Assembly: GCA_016708925.1 (NCBI GenBank)
Contig: JADJET010000001.1
Coordinates: 401,501 to 465,500, forward strand
Direction of reading: 5' to 3'
Length of the DNA: 64,000 nt
DNA from: Gammaproteobacteria bacterium
GTDB taxonomy: Bacteria; Pseudomonadota; Gammaproteobacteria; Pseudomonadales; Porticoccaceae
The translations under genes were made by a program, and so were the position numbers. The first letter of the stretch is position 1; each line of letters begins with the position of its first letter. This document shows positions 30,710-41,217 of the stretch, in pieces. The notes below the pieces were generated by a model that saw only the letters and a list, made by a program, of their open reading frames with translations, had not been told where the DNA came from and ran no database searches.

Positions 30710-31948
30710 TCAGCCCGCCTCCGGCACGGATTCGGCGACCAGGATGTGCTGACTTTCGAGCGCGGCAATCTCCCCGGCGGAATAGGCGAGCAGATTTTTC
30801 AGCACTTCGTGGTTGTGCTCGCCCAGATAGGGCGCTTCCAGATCCGCGACGTTGGCGTACTCCGAAAACCGCAGCGGCATGCCCGGCATCTGAAAAGTGC
30901 CGAACTCGCGTTCGGTCACCGTCCGCACCGTGCCGCGCTCGATAAAGTGGGGATGCTGCATCGCCTCCGCGACGCTCAGCACCGGCGCCACCGGAATGCG
31001 GCGCTCTTCGAGAATCCGGATTACTTCCTCGTCGCTGGCCCGGGACCGGATCCAGTCTTCGATGATGGCAACCAGCGCAAAGCGATTCTTGGCCCGCTCG
31101 CGGGGATCCTTGAAGCGCGGGTCGGTCAGCAGCTCGGGTTTTCCCATCGCCTCGCAAAACTCTTTCCACTGATGCAACACCGCGATGATGATCAGGTACC
31201 GATCCGGCGCCTTGCCCTTGAAGCAGCCCAGGGGCGCCATCCCGGGATGGTGGGAGCCGCCGCGCGTGGGTTTCAGCTTGCCCTCGCTGGCGCTGATCAT
31301 GCCGACGTTGAGCTCATGGCAGTGAAAGTAGCTGTCGATCAGCGAGATATCGAGCAGTTGCCCGGGACCGCCGAGGGCGCGCCGGTACAGCGCCGCGTTG
31401 ATCGCCGCCAGCGCATGCACGCCGGTGGTGACATCACCGATGGCCGCCATCGGCAGGCTGGGCGCCTGGTCGCGCTCGCCGATCAGACTGGTGATGCCTG
31501 AATACGCCTGGGCGATGTAGTCGAACCCCGGCCGGTCGGCGAGCGGGCCGGTCTGCCCGAAGGTGGAGATGGAGCACATGATGAGTTTGGGATTGACGCG
31601 GTGAACCGTCGCCCAGTCCAGCCCCATGCGCCCGATCACGCCGGGCGCGAAGTTCTCCACCAGAACGTCGAATTTCGGCACCAGATCGAGCAGCAGTTTG
31701 CGCCCGGCCGGGGTTTTCACATCGACGCAGAGACTTTTCTTGCCGCGGTTCTGCTGCACGAAATACGCGGAGCGCCCGCCCTTGAGATAACCGGCCTTGC
31801 GCACCTGGTCGCCCCAGGGCGCCAGCTCCAGCTTGATGATCTCGGCGCCCATTTCCGCCATCAGGCGGGTCGTGGTGGGGCCCGCCAGATGCTGGGTGAA
31901 ATCCAGTACCCGCAGACCGTCCAAAATAGGTTCAGTGCTCATCGGCAA
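30710..31948 (-). CDS. CaiB/BaiF family CoA-transferase
   Basis: 412-residue type III CoA-transferase. It begins LDGLRVLDFTQHLAGPTTTRLMAEMGAEIIKLE and has NRGKKSLCVDVKTPAGRKLLLDLVPKFDVLVENFAPG, both standard in the family. The catalytic Asp is probably the one in AIGDVTTGVHAL. These enzymes move CoA between carboxylic acids such as carnitine, bile acids, oxalate or mesaconate; the substrate here is unknown. It lies beside an amidohydrolase and a flavin monooxygenase, suggesting a catabolic island. Confidence 0.9.
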   Translation of the reverse strand: MPMSTEPILDGLRVLDFTQHLAGPTTTRLMAEMGAEIIKLELAPWGDQVRKAGYLKGGRSAYFVQQNRGKKSLCVDVKTPAGRKLLLDLVPKFDVLVENFAPGVIGRMGLDWATVHRVNPKLIMCSISTFGQTGPLADRPGFDYIAQAYSGITSLIGERDQAPSLPMAAIGDVTTGVHALAAINAALYRRALGGPGQLLDISLIDSYFHCHELNVGMISASEGKLKPTRGGSHHPGMAPLGCFKGKAPDRYLIIIAVLHQWKEFCEAMGKPELLTDPRFKDPRERAKNRFALVAIIEDWIRSRASDEEVIRILEERRIPVAPVLSVAEAMQHPHFIERGTVRTVTEREFGTFQMPGMPLRFSEYANVADLEAPYLGEHNHEVLKNLLAYSAGEIAALESQHILVAESVPEAG

Positions 31949-31963
31949 TCCCCGCTGTCTTGT

Positions 31964-32002
31964 TGTTATCTGAAATTGTTATCCGAAGCTGTTATCTGGA
32001 GT
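31964..32002. repeat. Three tandem 13-bp imperfect repeats upstream of the CoA-transferase
   Basis: TGTTATCTGAAAT, TGTTATCCGAAGC and TGTTATCTGGAGT, head to tail, 16 bp upstream of the CoA-transferase start. The unit could be a regulator site array or a simple expansion. The rest of the gap to 32237 shows nothing else. Confidence 0.5.
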
Positions 32003-32237
32003 CGTTTTGTCATGCGCCAGCCCCCGTTTACCATACCAGTCATCCATGTGCTCACTGGCGAAGCCCGACAACACAACCATTGGCCACCGAAAACTGTAGT
32101 CCCTGTGCCTCCGCTTGTCTGTAGCCTCCTGCGGCCATCCGGAGTAAGGTCCGGTCTGTTGTTCGACGCGACACCCGGTCCGGATGTGCGCTCAACAGAC
32201 TGCTAGCCCTCCGGAGCTGATCAGGAGACATATCCGC

Positions 32238-33467
32238 ATGACCTCGCCCGCCACCCGCCCCGACAGTCCCCGCGCGCTGATCGACTATCCACTGGTCGAC
32301 GCGGACTGCCATTACTACGAGCCCGACGACTGCTATACCCGCCACATGGAAGCCCGCTTCCGCGCCGACGCCATCACCGTGGTGCGCGGGCAGAGCCAGC
32401 ATGCGCAGGTGCATTTTCGCGGCCGCCGGCTGGCGTTTTTCAGCGCTCCGCCCGGCGAACACGCGGGCAAACCCGGCTCGTATAAAGCGTTCTATCGCAG
32501 CGATCAGCCCAAGGGCGCGCATATTCTGGCGGCCGATCCGATTTCCTGTTTCGACCTGCCGGAATCCATGCAGCGCGACGCGCGGCTGCGCTGGTTCGAT
32601 CAGTACGATGTCGAAGCAGGCATCTTCCTGCCCTCACTGGGCGTCGGCGTCGAAATGCAGTTGCGCGATGCCGGGCCCGAGGTGGTCATGGCCAATCACC
32701 GCGCCTTCAATCGCTGGCTCCGGGACGACTGGGGCTGGGATTACCAGAACCGCGTCTTTGCCGCAGCGCAACTGTCGCTGGTGGATATCGACCTCGCCGT
32801 CGCGGAACTCGAACGCGTGCTCGCCGAGGGCGCCCGCATCGTCAATCTGATTCCCGGCCCGGTGCTCGGCCGCTCGCCCGCGGACCCGCATTTCGATCCT
32901 TTCTGGGCGCGCTGCCAGGAAGCGGGGATTCCGGTGTCTTTCCATCTGGGCAACGCCGGGTTCGAAGAACTGGTGTCGGCGGCCTGGGGCGAAAATCCGC
33001 GCCCGCCGCATCACAGAGTCACCGCTTTTCAGCATGTGATCGGCATGATGGAGCGCCCCGTCACCGACACCTTGGCGGCATTGATCATGCACAACCTGTT
33101 CGGCCGCTTTCCCCGCCTGCGCGTGGCCTCCATCGAAAATGGCTCATCCTGGGTCACCCCGCTGCTGCGCAAGCTCGACAAGTCCGCCAAGATTGCCGGC
33201 AACAATTTTACCTTCGGGCCACTGCATGCTCGTCCGAGTGCAATCTTTCTCGACCGTATTCGCGTCTGCCCCTTCCCGGAAGACAATATCCCGGAACTGA
33301 TCGCTTCGGTTGGGCCGGATGTCGCACTGTTCGGCTCCGACTGGCCGCACCCGGAGGGCCTCGCCGAGCCGCTCGAATTCGCCGACGGCCTGGGCGGGCT
33401 CGACTACCGGCAGGTGCGCAACGTGATGCGCAGCAACACCGCCGCGCTGCTGGGATTAAGCGCCTGA
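32238..33467 (+). CDS. Amidohydrolase family protein (amidohydrolase_2)
   Basis: 409-residue protein of the metal-dependent hydrolase superfamily. It begins with a short tail followed by YPLVDADCHYYEPDDCYTRH, the usual N-terminal metal-binding segment, and has PVSFHLGN near the middle and LFGSDWPHPEG near the C-terminus, with the catalytic Asp. Start taken at the ATG at 32238, preceded by CAGGAGA. This branch is common in gene sets for degradation of aromatic or steroid-like compounds, and includes decarboxylases as well as hydrolases. Substrate unknown. Confidence 0.87.
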   Translation: MTSPATRPDSPRALIDYPLVDADCHYYEPDDCYTRHMEARFRADAITVVRGQSQHAQVHFRGRRLAFFSAPPGEHAGKPGSYKAFYRSDQPKGAHILAADPISCFDLPESMQRDARLRWFDQYDVEAGIFLPSLGVGVEMQLRDAGPEVVMANHRAFNRWLRDDWGWDYQNRVFAAAQLSLVDIDLAVAELERVLAEGARIVNLIPGPVLGRSPADPHFDPFWARCQEAGIPVSFHLGNAGFEELVSAAWGENPRPPHHRVTAFQHVIGMMERPVTDTLAALIMHNLFGRFPRLRVASIENGSSWVTPLLRKLDKSAKIAGNNFTFGPLHARPSAIFLDRIRVCPFPEDNIPELIASVGPDVALFGSDWPHPEGLAEPLEFADGLGGLDYRQVRNVMRSNTAALLGLSA

Positions 33468-33642
33468 CGCCGCGATCTGACGCGCATGGCATGACAGAAC
33501 CGGACCCGACCGGCGTTCTACCCGGATTTCAGTGCCACGGACTGCCATGGGACAGTCCCGGCAAGCGTTTTATGTTTCATGAAGTAGAGGTGGCAATTTT
33601 GCAATTCAATCTTCACAACCTTAACCATCAGGAGTTTCAACC

Positions 33643-35460
<1,818 letters not shown>

Positions 35461-35490
35461 AACCGTTGGCAAATGCCCGGAACATGAACC

Positions 35491-35526
35491 TTGCCCCCCT
35501 CCGGATCGATTTATCGGGGGAGGGCA
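35491..35526. terminator. Hairpin between convergent monooxygenase and HerA-like genes
   Basis: TTGCCCCCCTCC and GGGGGAGGGCAA pair over 11 of 12 positions around an AT-rich loop. It lies 30 bp after the monooxygenase stop. No U-run follows on either strand, so the call is tentative. Confidence 0.4.
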
Positions 35527-35686
35527 AAGTCGTGGAGCCGTCATCTTCTCTTCCAGCATCACTGACAGCTTGCTGACCAACGTCGCGCGGCAGCGAGCTG
35601 CGCGGCGCACAGCGACCCATCACGCCGACAAAATCAGGAACGGGCAACGAAGCAGAGAGCGGCCGCGACGGTTTTCCAACACGCGG

Positions 35687-37159
35687 TCAACGCCGCCCTC
35701 CCAGCAGAGACCCCAGCACGCCCCGCACCAGTTGGCGCCCGATCTGGCTGCCGATGGAACGCAGCGCACTCTTGGCGGCGGTTTCCAGAAAAGTGTCCGG
35801 CTGGCGCCCCGGTGCTCGGGCCGTCGGTGCCGGCGCCGATGCGGCCGCCTGGGTATCGGCCTGAACTTGCGCCTGTGCCGCACGCGCCCGCCCGGCAAGC
35901 AGCTCGGCGGCGGATTCGCGGTCGAGCGCCTTGTCGTAACGACCAGCGAGTGGCGAGCGCGCCAGCTGTTCCGCGCGCTCCCCGGCGGTGAGTGGTCCGA
36001 GGCGCGACTGCGGTGGGCGGATCAGGGTGCGCTCCACCGGCGTGGGGCTGCCCTTGGCATCGAGTACCGAGACCAGTGCTTCGCCAACCGCGAGCTCGGT
36101 GATCGCGGTTTCCACGTCCACGCCGGGATTCGCGCGAAAATTCTGCGCCGCCGCGCGCACCGCGGCGCGATCCTTGGGCGTAAAAGCGCGCAGCGCGTGC
36201 TGTACCCGGTTTCCGAGCTGGCCCAGCACGGCGTCCGGAATATCTTCCGGATTCTGGGTGACGAAATAGATGCCGACGCCCTTGGAGCGGATCAGCCGCA
36301 CCACCTGCTCGACTTTTTCCAGCAGCGCCTTGGGCGCGGTGGTGAACAGCAGGTGAGCCTCGTCGAAGAAGAACACCAGTTTGGGTCGGTCCGCATCGCC
36401 GACTTCGGGCAGATTCTCGAACAGTTCGGCGAGCAGCCACAGCAGAAACGTGGAATACAGCCGCGGCCGCGACATCAGTGAAGTCGCATCCAGCACACTG
36501 ATCACGCCCAGCCCGGAAAAATCGGTGCGCATCAGCTCGGCCAGCTCGAGCGCCGGCTCACCGAAAAAGCGATCGACACCCTGTTCTTCCAGTACCAGCA
36601 GGCGACGCTGAATGGCGCCGACACTGGTCGCACTGAGATTGCCGTATTCGGCACGCAAGGCGTCGGCGTTCCCGCCCACCCACCCCAGCAAGGCACGCAG
36701 ATCCTTGAAATCCAGCACCAGCAGGCCCTGGTCGTCGGCCACCTTGAACGCCGCATAGAGCACACCGGTCTGGGTGTCGTTCAGCTCCAGGAGATTGGCG
36801 AGCAGCAGCGGACCGAACTCCGCCACCGTGGTACGCACCGGATGGCCGCGCTGACCGTCGATGTCCCAGAACACCGTGGGATTGGCGCCGGGACGGTAAT
36901 CCGCGATGCCGAGTTGCGCAATGCGGGCCAGAATTTTTTCCCCCGGTTCGGCGGCGCGCGCCAGCCCGGACAGATCGCCCTTCACGTCGGCGAGAAACAC
37001 CGGCACGCCGGCGCGGGAAAAACCTTCCGCGAGGGTTTGCAGGGTGACGGTCTTGCCGGTCCCGGTGGCGCCCGCGATCAGGCCATGACGATTGGCCATG
37101 GCGGCGGCGATGGCCTGGTGGGCGCCGGCGGCGCTTGCGCCCAGCGGTATCTGGATCAT
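35687..37159 (-). CDS. DUF853 / HerA-like ATPase (YjgR type)
   Basis: 490-residue protein. Walker A GATGTGKTV lies near residue 30 (NRHGLIAGATGTGKTVTLQ), Walker B is KLVFFFDEAHLLF, and VTQNPEDIPDAVLGQLGNRVQHALRAFTP is a strongly conserved block of the DUF853 family. The N-terminus IPLGASAAGAHQAIAAAM and the start at the ATG 37159 give full length; longer readings extend into the neighbouring ACAD gene frame. The C-terminus is Ala/Pro-rich, then a short conserved tail. Function in bacteria is poorly known; a DNA-translocating or nucleic-acid ATPase role is guessed from HerA homology. Confidence 0.88.
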   Translation of the reverse strand: MIQIPLGASAAGAHQAIAAAMANRHGLIAGATGTGKTVTLQTLAEGFSRAGVPVFLADVKGDLSGLARAAEPGEKILARIAQLGIADYRPGANPTVFWDIDGQRGHPVRTTVAEFGPLLLANLLELNDTQTGVLYAAFKVADDQGLLVLDFKDLRALLGWVGGNADALRAEYGNLSATSVGAIQRRLLVLEEQGVDRFFGEPALELAELMRTDFSGLGVISVLDATSLMSRPRLYSTFLLWLLAELFENLPEVGDADRPKLVFFFDEAHLLFTTAPKALLEKVEQVVRLIRSKGVGIYFVTQNPEDIPDAVLGQLGNRVQHALRAFTPKDRAAVRAAAQNFRANPGVDVETAITELAVGEALVSVLDAKGSPTPVERTLIRPPQSRLGPLTAGERAEQLARSPLAGRYDKALDRESAAELLAGRARAAQAQVQADTQAAASAPAPTARAPGRQPDTFLETAAKSALRSIGSQIGRQLVRGVLGSLLGGRR

Positions 37160-37182
37160 GGCTGTCTCTCCCTGCGGCGCGG

Positions 37183-38346
37183 TCACTCCCGCGCCAGCAC
37201 CCAGCGATGGACCTCGGACGGACCATCGTACAGGCGGAAGGCGCGGATATCCCGGTAGATGCGCTCGATCACGGTGTCGGCGGAAATGCCCATCGCACCC
37301 ATTATCTGCATCGAGCGGTCCACCACCCGGCCCAGCGCTTCGGAGCACAGCACTTTGCACATGCTGGTCTCGACGCGTGCCTTGTCGCCCTGGTCCAGCA
37401 GCCAGCAGGCGTGCCAGGTGGCGAGCCGGCAGGTGTGCAGGTCGATGCGGTTGTCGGCGAGCATGAAGCCCACGCCCTCGTGTTCGAGGATGGGTTTGCC
37501 AAATGCCATCCGCGTCCTGGCGAATTCGCTGGCGATTTCGTGACAGCGCTGCGCCGCGCCCAGCCAGCGCATGCAGTGGGTCATGCGCGCCGGGCCCAAA
37601 CGCACCTGGGCGTAGCGAAAGCCTTTGCCCACTGCGCCGAGAATCTGGTCGCGCGGCACGCGCAGGTCGCGGTAGTCCACCACGCAGTGGCCGCCCGGCG
37701 AGTTGCTGTCGAGGGTGTCCAGCATCCGCACCATCTCGATGCCGGGCGCATCCGAAGGCGTCATGAACATGGTGGCGCCCTGGTCGTTGCCGCGCGCGTC
37801 CAGCGTGCGCGCCATGATGATCTGGAACGCCGAGCCCGGCAGTCCGGTGATGAACCACTTGCGGCCGTTGATGACATAGTCGTCGCCGTCCGGCACCGCG
37901 GTGGTTTTCAACAGACTGGGGTCGGAGCCGGCGCCGCCATCCGGCTCGGTCATCGCGAATACCGAGCGGATCTCGCCCCGGTAGAGCGGCGCCAGCCAGC
38001 GTTCCTTCTGCGCCTCGGTGGCGACTTGCAGCAGCAGGTTGCAGTTGCCTTCGTCCGGCGCCTGGATGTTGAGGGCGAGCGGTCCCAGAGTGGAATAACC
38101 CGCCGCTTCGAAAATCACCGCCATCGCACGGTGATCCAGGCCGAGGCCACCGTATTCCCGCGGCGCCTGGGGCGTAAGCAGCCCGGCGCGGCGGGCGCGC
38201 GCCACCAGTTCCAGACGTAGCTCCTCCGTGGGGCCGTGAAATTCCTGGCGCGGGTCTTTCTCGCAGGGAATGATTTCGTCACGGATAAACGCATCGACGC
38301 GCTCCTTGAGCGCGCGCAGGTCATCCGAAAATGCGAAGTCCACCAT
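37183..38346 (-). CDS. Acyl-CoA dehydrogenase, ACAD10/11-like
   Basis: 387 residues with the ACAD fold and motifs FAMTEPDGGAGSDPSLLKTTAV, FITG and MQIMGAMGISADT. The extra GGAGSD and the CRLATWHACW and RDIRAFRLYDGPSEVHRW segments resemble the ACAD10/ACAD11 and LvaC branch. The start at the ATG 38346 gives VDFAFSDDLRALKERV. It shares strand and neighbourhood with an aminoglycoside-phosphotransferase-like gene and a small PH-domain gene; in ACAD10/11 the kinase and dehydrogenase are fused. Likely acts on 4-hydroxyacyl-CoA type or other CoA thioesters, by inference. Confidence 0.88.
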   Translation of the reverse strand: MVDFAFSDDLRALKERVDAFIRDEIIPCEKDPRQEFHGPTEELRLELVARARRAGLLTPQAPREYGGLGLDHRAMAVIFEAAGYSTLGPLALNIQAPDEGNCNLLLQVATEAQKERWLAPLYRGEIRSVFAMTEPDGGAGSDPSLLKTTAVPDGDDYVINGRKWFITGLPGSAFQIIMARTLDARGNDQGATMFMTPSDAPGIEMVRMLDTLDSNSPGGHCVVDYRDLRVPRDQILGAVGKGFRYAQVRLGPARMTHCMRWLGAAQRCHEIASEFARTRMAFGKPILEHEGVGFMLADNRIDLHTCRLATWHACWLLDQGDKARVETSMCKVLCSEALGRVVDRSMQIMGAMGISADTVIERIYRDIRAFRLYDGPSEVHRWVLARE

Positions 38347-38420
38347 GATGATTGCTCCTTTGTTACCGCAGCGGCCGCCCGCTGCGGTCGGATGATTGTT
38401 GGATGATGGCGAACGGCCCG

Positions 38421-38831
38421 CTAATCCATCGAGTGACTCACGCTCTCGATCTGGCGTTTGACGGCGAGCGGATCGTCGACATTCTTGAACCGAAAATCGC
38501 TGTTGCCGCGTCCGGTCAACTTCACCGTACCAAAACCGAACAAGCGACCGCTGATGCTCTGTTCCATTTCCACCGTTTCGATCGAACCGAGTTTCATTTC
38601 TTCGGTCTGCCGGCTGATGATGCCGCGCTTGAAGATCACGCGCTTGTTGGTCACGCCCTGCTCGGTATGTTTGAGCCGCAGGAACTCGTAGAGCGCGAGA
38701 ATCCAGGTCAGTCCCAGCGTGGGTACGCCCAGCACTATCCACAGGATCATGGGAATGCGGGCGAACCAGTGCAGTTTGAACAGCCCGACGATCTGCTCGC
38801 CGTCGGATAACGAATCTTCGATATAGGACAT
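38421..38831 (-). CDS. Small membrane protein with bacterial PH domain
   Basis: 136 residues. Two hydrophobic segments (ARIPMILWIVLGVPTLGLTWILAL) precede a bacterial PH (YdbT/bPH2) domain with RVIFKRGIISRQTEEMKLGSIETVEMEQSI and FGTVKLTGRGNSDFRFKNV. Full length for single-domain relatives. Lies between the acyl-CoA dehydrogenase and the phosphotransferase on the same strand, with 60-75-bp gaps. Its role in that group is unknown. Confidence 0.8.
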   Translation of the reverse strand: MSYIEDSLSDGEQIVGLFKLHWFARIPMILWIVLGVPTLGLTWILALYEFLRLKHTEQGVTNKRVIFKRGIISRQTEEMKLGSIETVEMEQSISGRLFGFGTVKLTGRGNSDFRFKNVDDPLAVKRQIESVSHSMD

Positions 38832-38894
38832 GGGCTTTCCCGTGCTGCAAAAAAATATTCGTCATTGCAAACGAGTTGCAAACTGAAGGCGCAC

Positions 38895-39933
38895 TCAAGA
38901 CACCAGTCGCAGTCCCTGCTGATAAAACCGCGACACCGTGAAGGCAAACCGCTCCCACATCGGATCGATGCGCTGGCGCTTGCGGTGCAGGCGCACATTG
39001 AGGCACGCGATGCTGCCCAACTGATAGGCGGCGAGCGCCTGATACCAGCGCAGGTCGGAGAACGAGCGCCCCATGCCGGCCTGGTAGATGTCGGCCAGTT
39101 CCGCGGGCGACACCGGTGCCACCGGGCGGATCTCGTCGGTCCAGAAATCCCCGTCGGCGCAAAACATCAGCCAGCCGATATCGAGCAGCACCGCGCCGAT
39201 GCGCACCAGCTCCCAGTCGATCACACCGGTGAGGCGACCCTCGGCAAACAGGCAGTTGCCGGGCTGATAGTCGCCGTGCACGATCCCCAGCAGCGGGTCG
39301 GCGGGCAGGGTTTTCAGCAGTTGCAGACGCAAACGGTCGGCGTGTTCGATCCACTCCGGCTCCAGCGCCTTGCGGTAGATAGGCTCCCAGCGGCTGATCT
39401 CCACCTCCAGCGGGCGCGGCGTCTCCCAGTCCGGCAGGTGCGCGCGCCAGTCGACCTTGTGGATGCGCGGCAGCACTTTGCGCGGTCTGCCGCCACAGGG
39501 GCGCGGCCGCGGCGGCAGAGCGGTCGAACGACGGATGAGGATCCCAGATGAAAAACTCGCGGCCCGGCAGACGCGCCATCACCACATAAGGCACGCCGAA
39601 CTCGGCTTCATCGGGCGCCGCGAAAGGCACGTCCGGCACCGGCAGGCCCTGGCCGTGCAAGGTGCGCAACAGGGGCGCGGTGCGGTAGACGTCGGTATTG
39701 CCTTCGCGCCGCACGCCCTTGGGCGCCAGCTTGATGATGTACGCGCCGCGGTCGGCGCCGTCCGCATCCACGCCGAAGCCGAAAGTGAGACCGGCATGGC
39801 CGCCCAGCATGGGCTCCAGTTCGCGCACCCGTGCGGAGGTGCCGAAATTGCGCGCCACGAACGCCGTTATCTGATCGCGCAGTTCCGCGTCCACGCCCGG
39901 ACGTTCTTCCTCGTGCTGCTCGGCATGCGTCAT
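38895..39933 (-). pseudogene. Aminoglycoside-phosphotransferase-family kinase (LvaA/ACAD10-like), with one frameshift
   Basis: Kinase-like protein of the APH/choline kinase superfamily. The N-terminal part starts at 39933 (THAEQHEEERPGVDAELRDQ) and has the nucleotide-binding lobe with AYIIKLAPKG; the C-terminal part has the catalytic GIVHGDYQPGNCLF (Brenner motif) and GVIDWELVRIGAVLLDIGW. The halves are in different frames, and the shift falls near 39490, between PLWRQT and RKVLPRIHKVDWR. Reconstructed length is about 346 residues. The group with an acyl-CoA dehydrogenase resembles LvaA/LvaC and ACAD10/11, where the kinase phosphorylates the 4-hydroxyl of 4-hydroxyacyl-CoA. The frameshift may be a sequencing error. 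Confidence 0.75.
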
Positions 39934-40039
39934 TGGGTCCCCGCTGTCGCTTGGTTTTATCGCGCGCCGGAGAATACCATCATGCCGGCGCAAAATGCCG
40001 CAACCGGCGCCACCCACACCCGGTCCCCGGAGGTATCCC

Positions 40040-40762
40040 ATGGCCCTGCAAACCCGTCTTGTCGATTACCGCGATGGCATCCAGCGCTGCGCAGGCTATC
40101 TGGCCTGGGATGACGATTTTTCCGGCCCGCGGCCGGCGGTCGCCATCGCCCATACCTGGGCCGGGCGCTCGGAATTCGAGTGCGACAAGGCGCGCCGCCT
40201 GGCCGCGCTGGGCTATATCGGTTTCGCCATCGACATGTACGGCGAAGGCCGCCAGGGCGGCAGCCCGGCCGGCAACGGGGCGCTGATGCAGCCGCTGATG
40301 AACGACCGCGCGGCACTCCAGCGCCGTATCGGCGCCGCCATCACGGCGTTGCGCGCCCTGCCTGAAGTCGATGCCGAGCGGGTCGCCGCCATGGGCTACT
40401 GCTTTGGCGGCCTGTGCGTGCTCGACCTCGCACGCAGCAATACCGAGGTGCGGGGCGTAGCGAGCTTTCACGGGCTGTTCGACCCGCCCGGCAACACGGC
40501 GGGTAATCCCGTCGCCGCCAAGGTGCTGTGCCTGCACGGCTACGACGATCCCATGGCCAAACCCGAAGCCCTGGTGAAGCTGGGCGCAGAGCTGACCGCC
40601 GCCGGCGCGGACTGGCAGATTCACGCCTACGGCGGCACCTTGCACGCCTTCACGCGGCCCGACGCCAACGACCCCGCACACGGCGTTCGCTACAGCGCCG
40701 CCGCCGACCGGCGTTCGTGGCGGGCACTGGAAGATTTTCTCGAAGAGCTGTTTGTGGGCTGA
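40040..40762 (+). CDS. Dienelactone hydrolase family protein
   Basis: 240 residues, alpha/beta hydrolase of the DLH family. The nucleophile Cys121 is in MGYCFGGLCVLDLAR, with the acid in LHGYDDPMAKPE and His in GGTLHAFTRPDAND. The Cys-nucleophile form is typical of dienelactone hydrolases, which open lactones. The start at 40040 is preceded by GGAGG. It is divergent from the frameshifted kinase, and could open the lactones made by the nearby monooxygenase, but this is only inference. Confidence 0.87.
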   Translation: MALQTRLVDYRDGIQRCAGYLAWDDDFSGPRPAVAIAHTWAGRSEFECDKARRLAALGYIGFAIDMYGEGRQGGSPAGNGALMQPLMNDRAALQRRIGAAITALRALPEVDAERVAAMGYCFGGLCVLDLARSNTEVRGVASFHGLFDPPGNTAGNPVAAKVLCLHGYDDPMAKPEALVKLGAELTAAGADWQIHAYGGTLHAFTRPDANDPAHGVRYSAAADRRSWRALEDFLEELFVG

Positions 40763-40829
40763 ATGTTGCGGCTTGAGGAAAGACCGCCACAACCCCACAA
40801 TCCCGCGCCATGCAAAGAACGCCCGCGCC

Positions 40830-41030
40830 ATGCAAAAGACGCTGATCTATCTGGGTTTGGTGCTGGTGGTGGTCGGGCTGCTGTGGCCCTGGCTCGGCCG
40901 GCTGCCCCTGGGGCGGTTGCCGGGCGACTTCCAGATCGACCGCCCCGGTTTCCGGCTCTATATCCCGCTCGGCACCATGCTGCTGATCAGCGCGGTGCTG
41001 TCGCTGCTGGCGTCGATCTTCCGCAAGTGA
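40830..41030 (+). CDS. DUF2905 small membrane protein
   Basis: 66 residues with two hydrophobic helices (LIYLGLVLVVVGLLWPWL and YIPLGTMLLISAVLSLLASI) around the conserved LGRLPGDFQIDRPGF loop of DUF2905. Function is unknown. The second half of the gene and the sequence after it are duplicated downstream (41218-41385). The start was taken at the ATG at 40830; the next upstream ATG gives an unusual long N-terminus. Confidence 0.85.
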   Translation: MQKTLIYLGLVLVVVGLLWPWLGRLPLGRLPGDFQIDRPGFRLYIPLGTMLLISAVLSLLASIFRK

Positions 41031-41042
41031 GGCGCCGCGTCT

Positions 41043-41073
41043 GCCGGATGCGCCGCGATGCGGCTTATCCGGC
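41043..41073 (+). repeat. REP-like palindrome
   Basis: GCCGGAT and ATCCGGC arms around a 17-base centre, followed by CTACGG. Nearly the same as the enterobacterial REP core. Repeated at 41335. Confidence 0.75.
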
Positions 41074-41100
41074 CTACGGGAGCACGCGTCCACAAGTCCA

Positions 41101-41140
41101 CGGGTCCACGGGTCCACGGGTCCACGGGTCCACGGGTCCA
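41101..41140. repeat. Perfect 8-bp tandem repeat, five units
   Basis: CGGGTCCA repeated five times without error, preceded by a related AAGTCCA. A slippage-prone microsatellite in non-coding DNA. Confidence 0.9.
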
Positions 41141-41150
41141 CGGAGCGTAG

Positions 41151-41175
41151 GGTGGATAAGCGCAGCGCATCCACC
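41151..41175 (+). repeat. Palindromic repeat unit, arm variant GGTGGAT/ATCCACC
   Basis: Same family as 15998-16022; both arms differ there by a paired C-to-T and G-to-A change, which keeps the pairing. Confidence 0.8.
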
Positions 41176-41217
41176 GAAAAAAGCCAGGTGCCCGCCGGCA
41201 AGAGCGGAGCCGCGATC

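Noticed and set aside
37183..40041. One continuous 952-residue reading frame covering kinase, PH and dehydrogenase regions
   Set aside because: The middle part is antisense or out of frame; kinase C-terminal half and PH protein are in other frames. It is an open frame by GC bias plus a frameshift, not a fusion protein.
41101..41140. Five equal repeats as a possible CRISPR array
   Set aside because: Units are 8 bp, directly joined with no spacers, and no cas genes are present.
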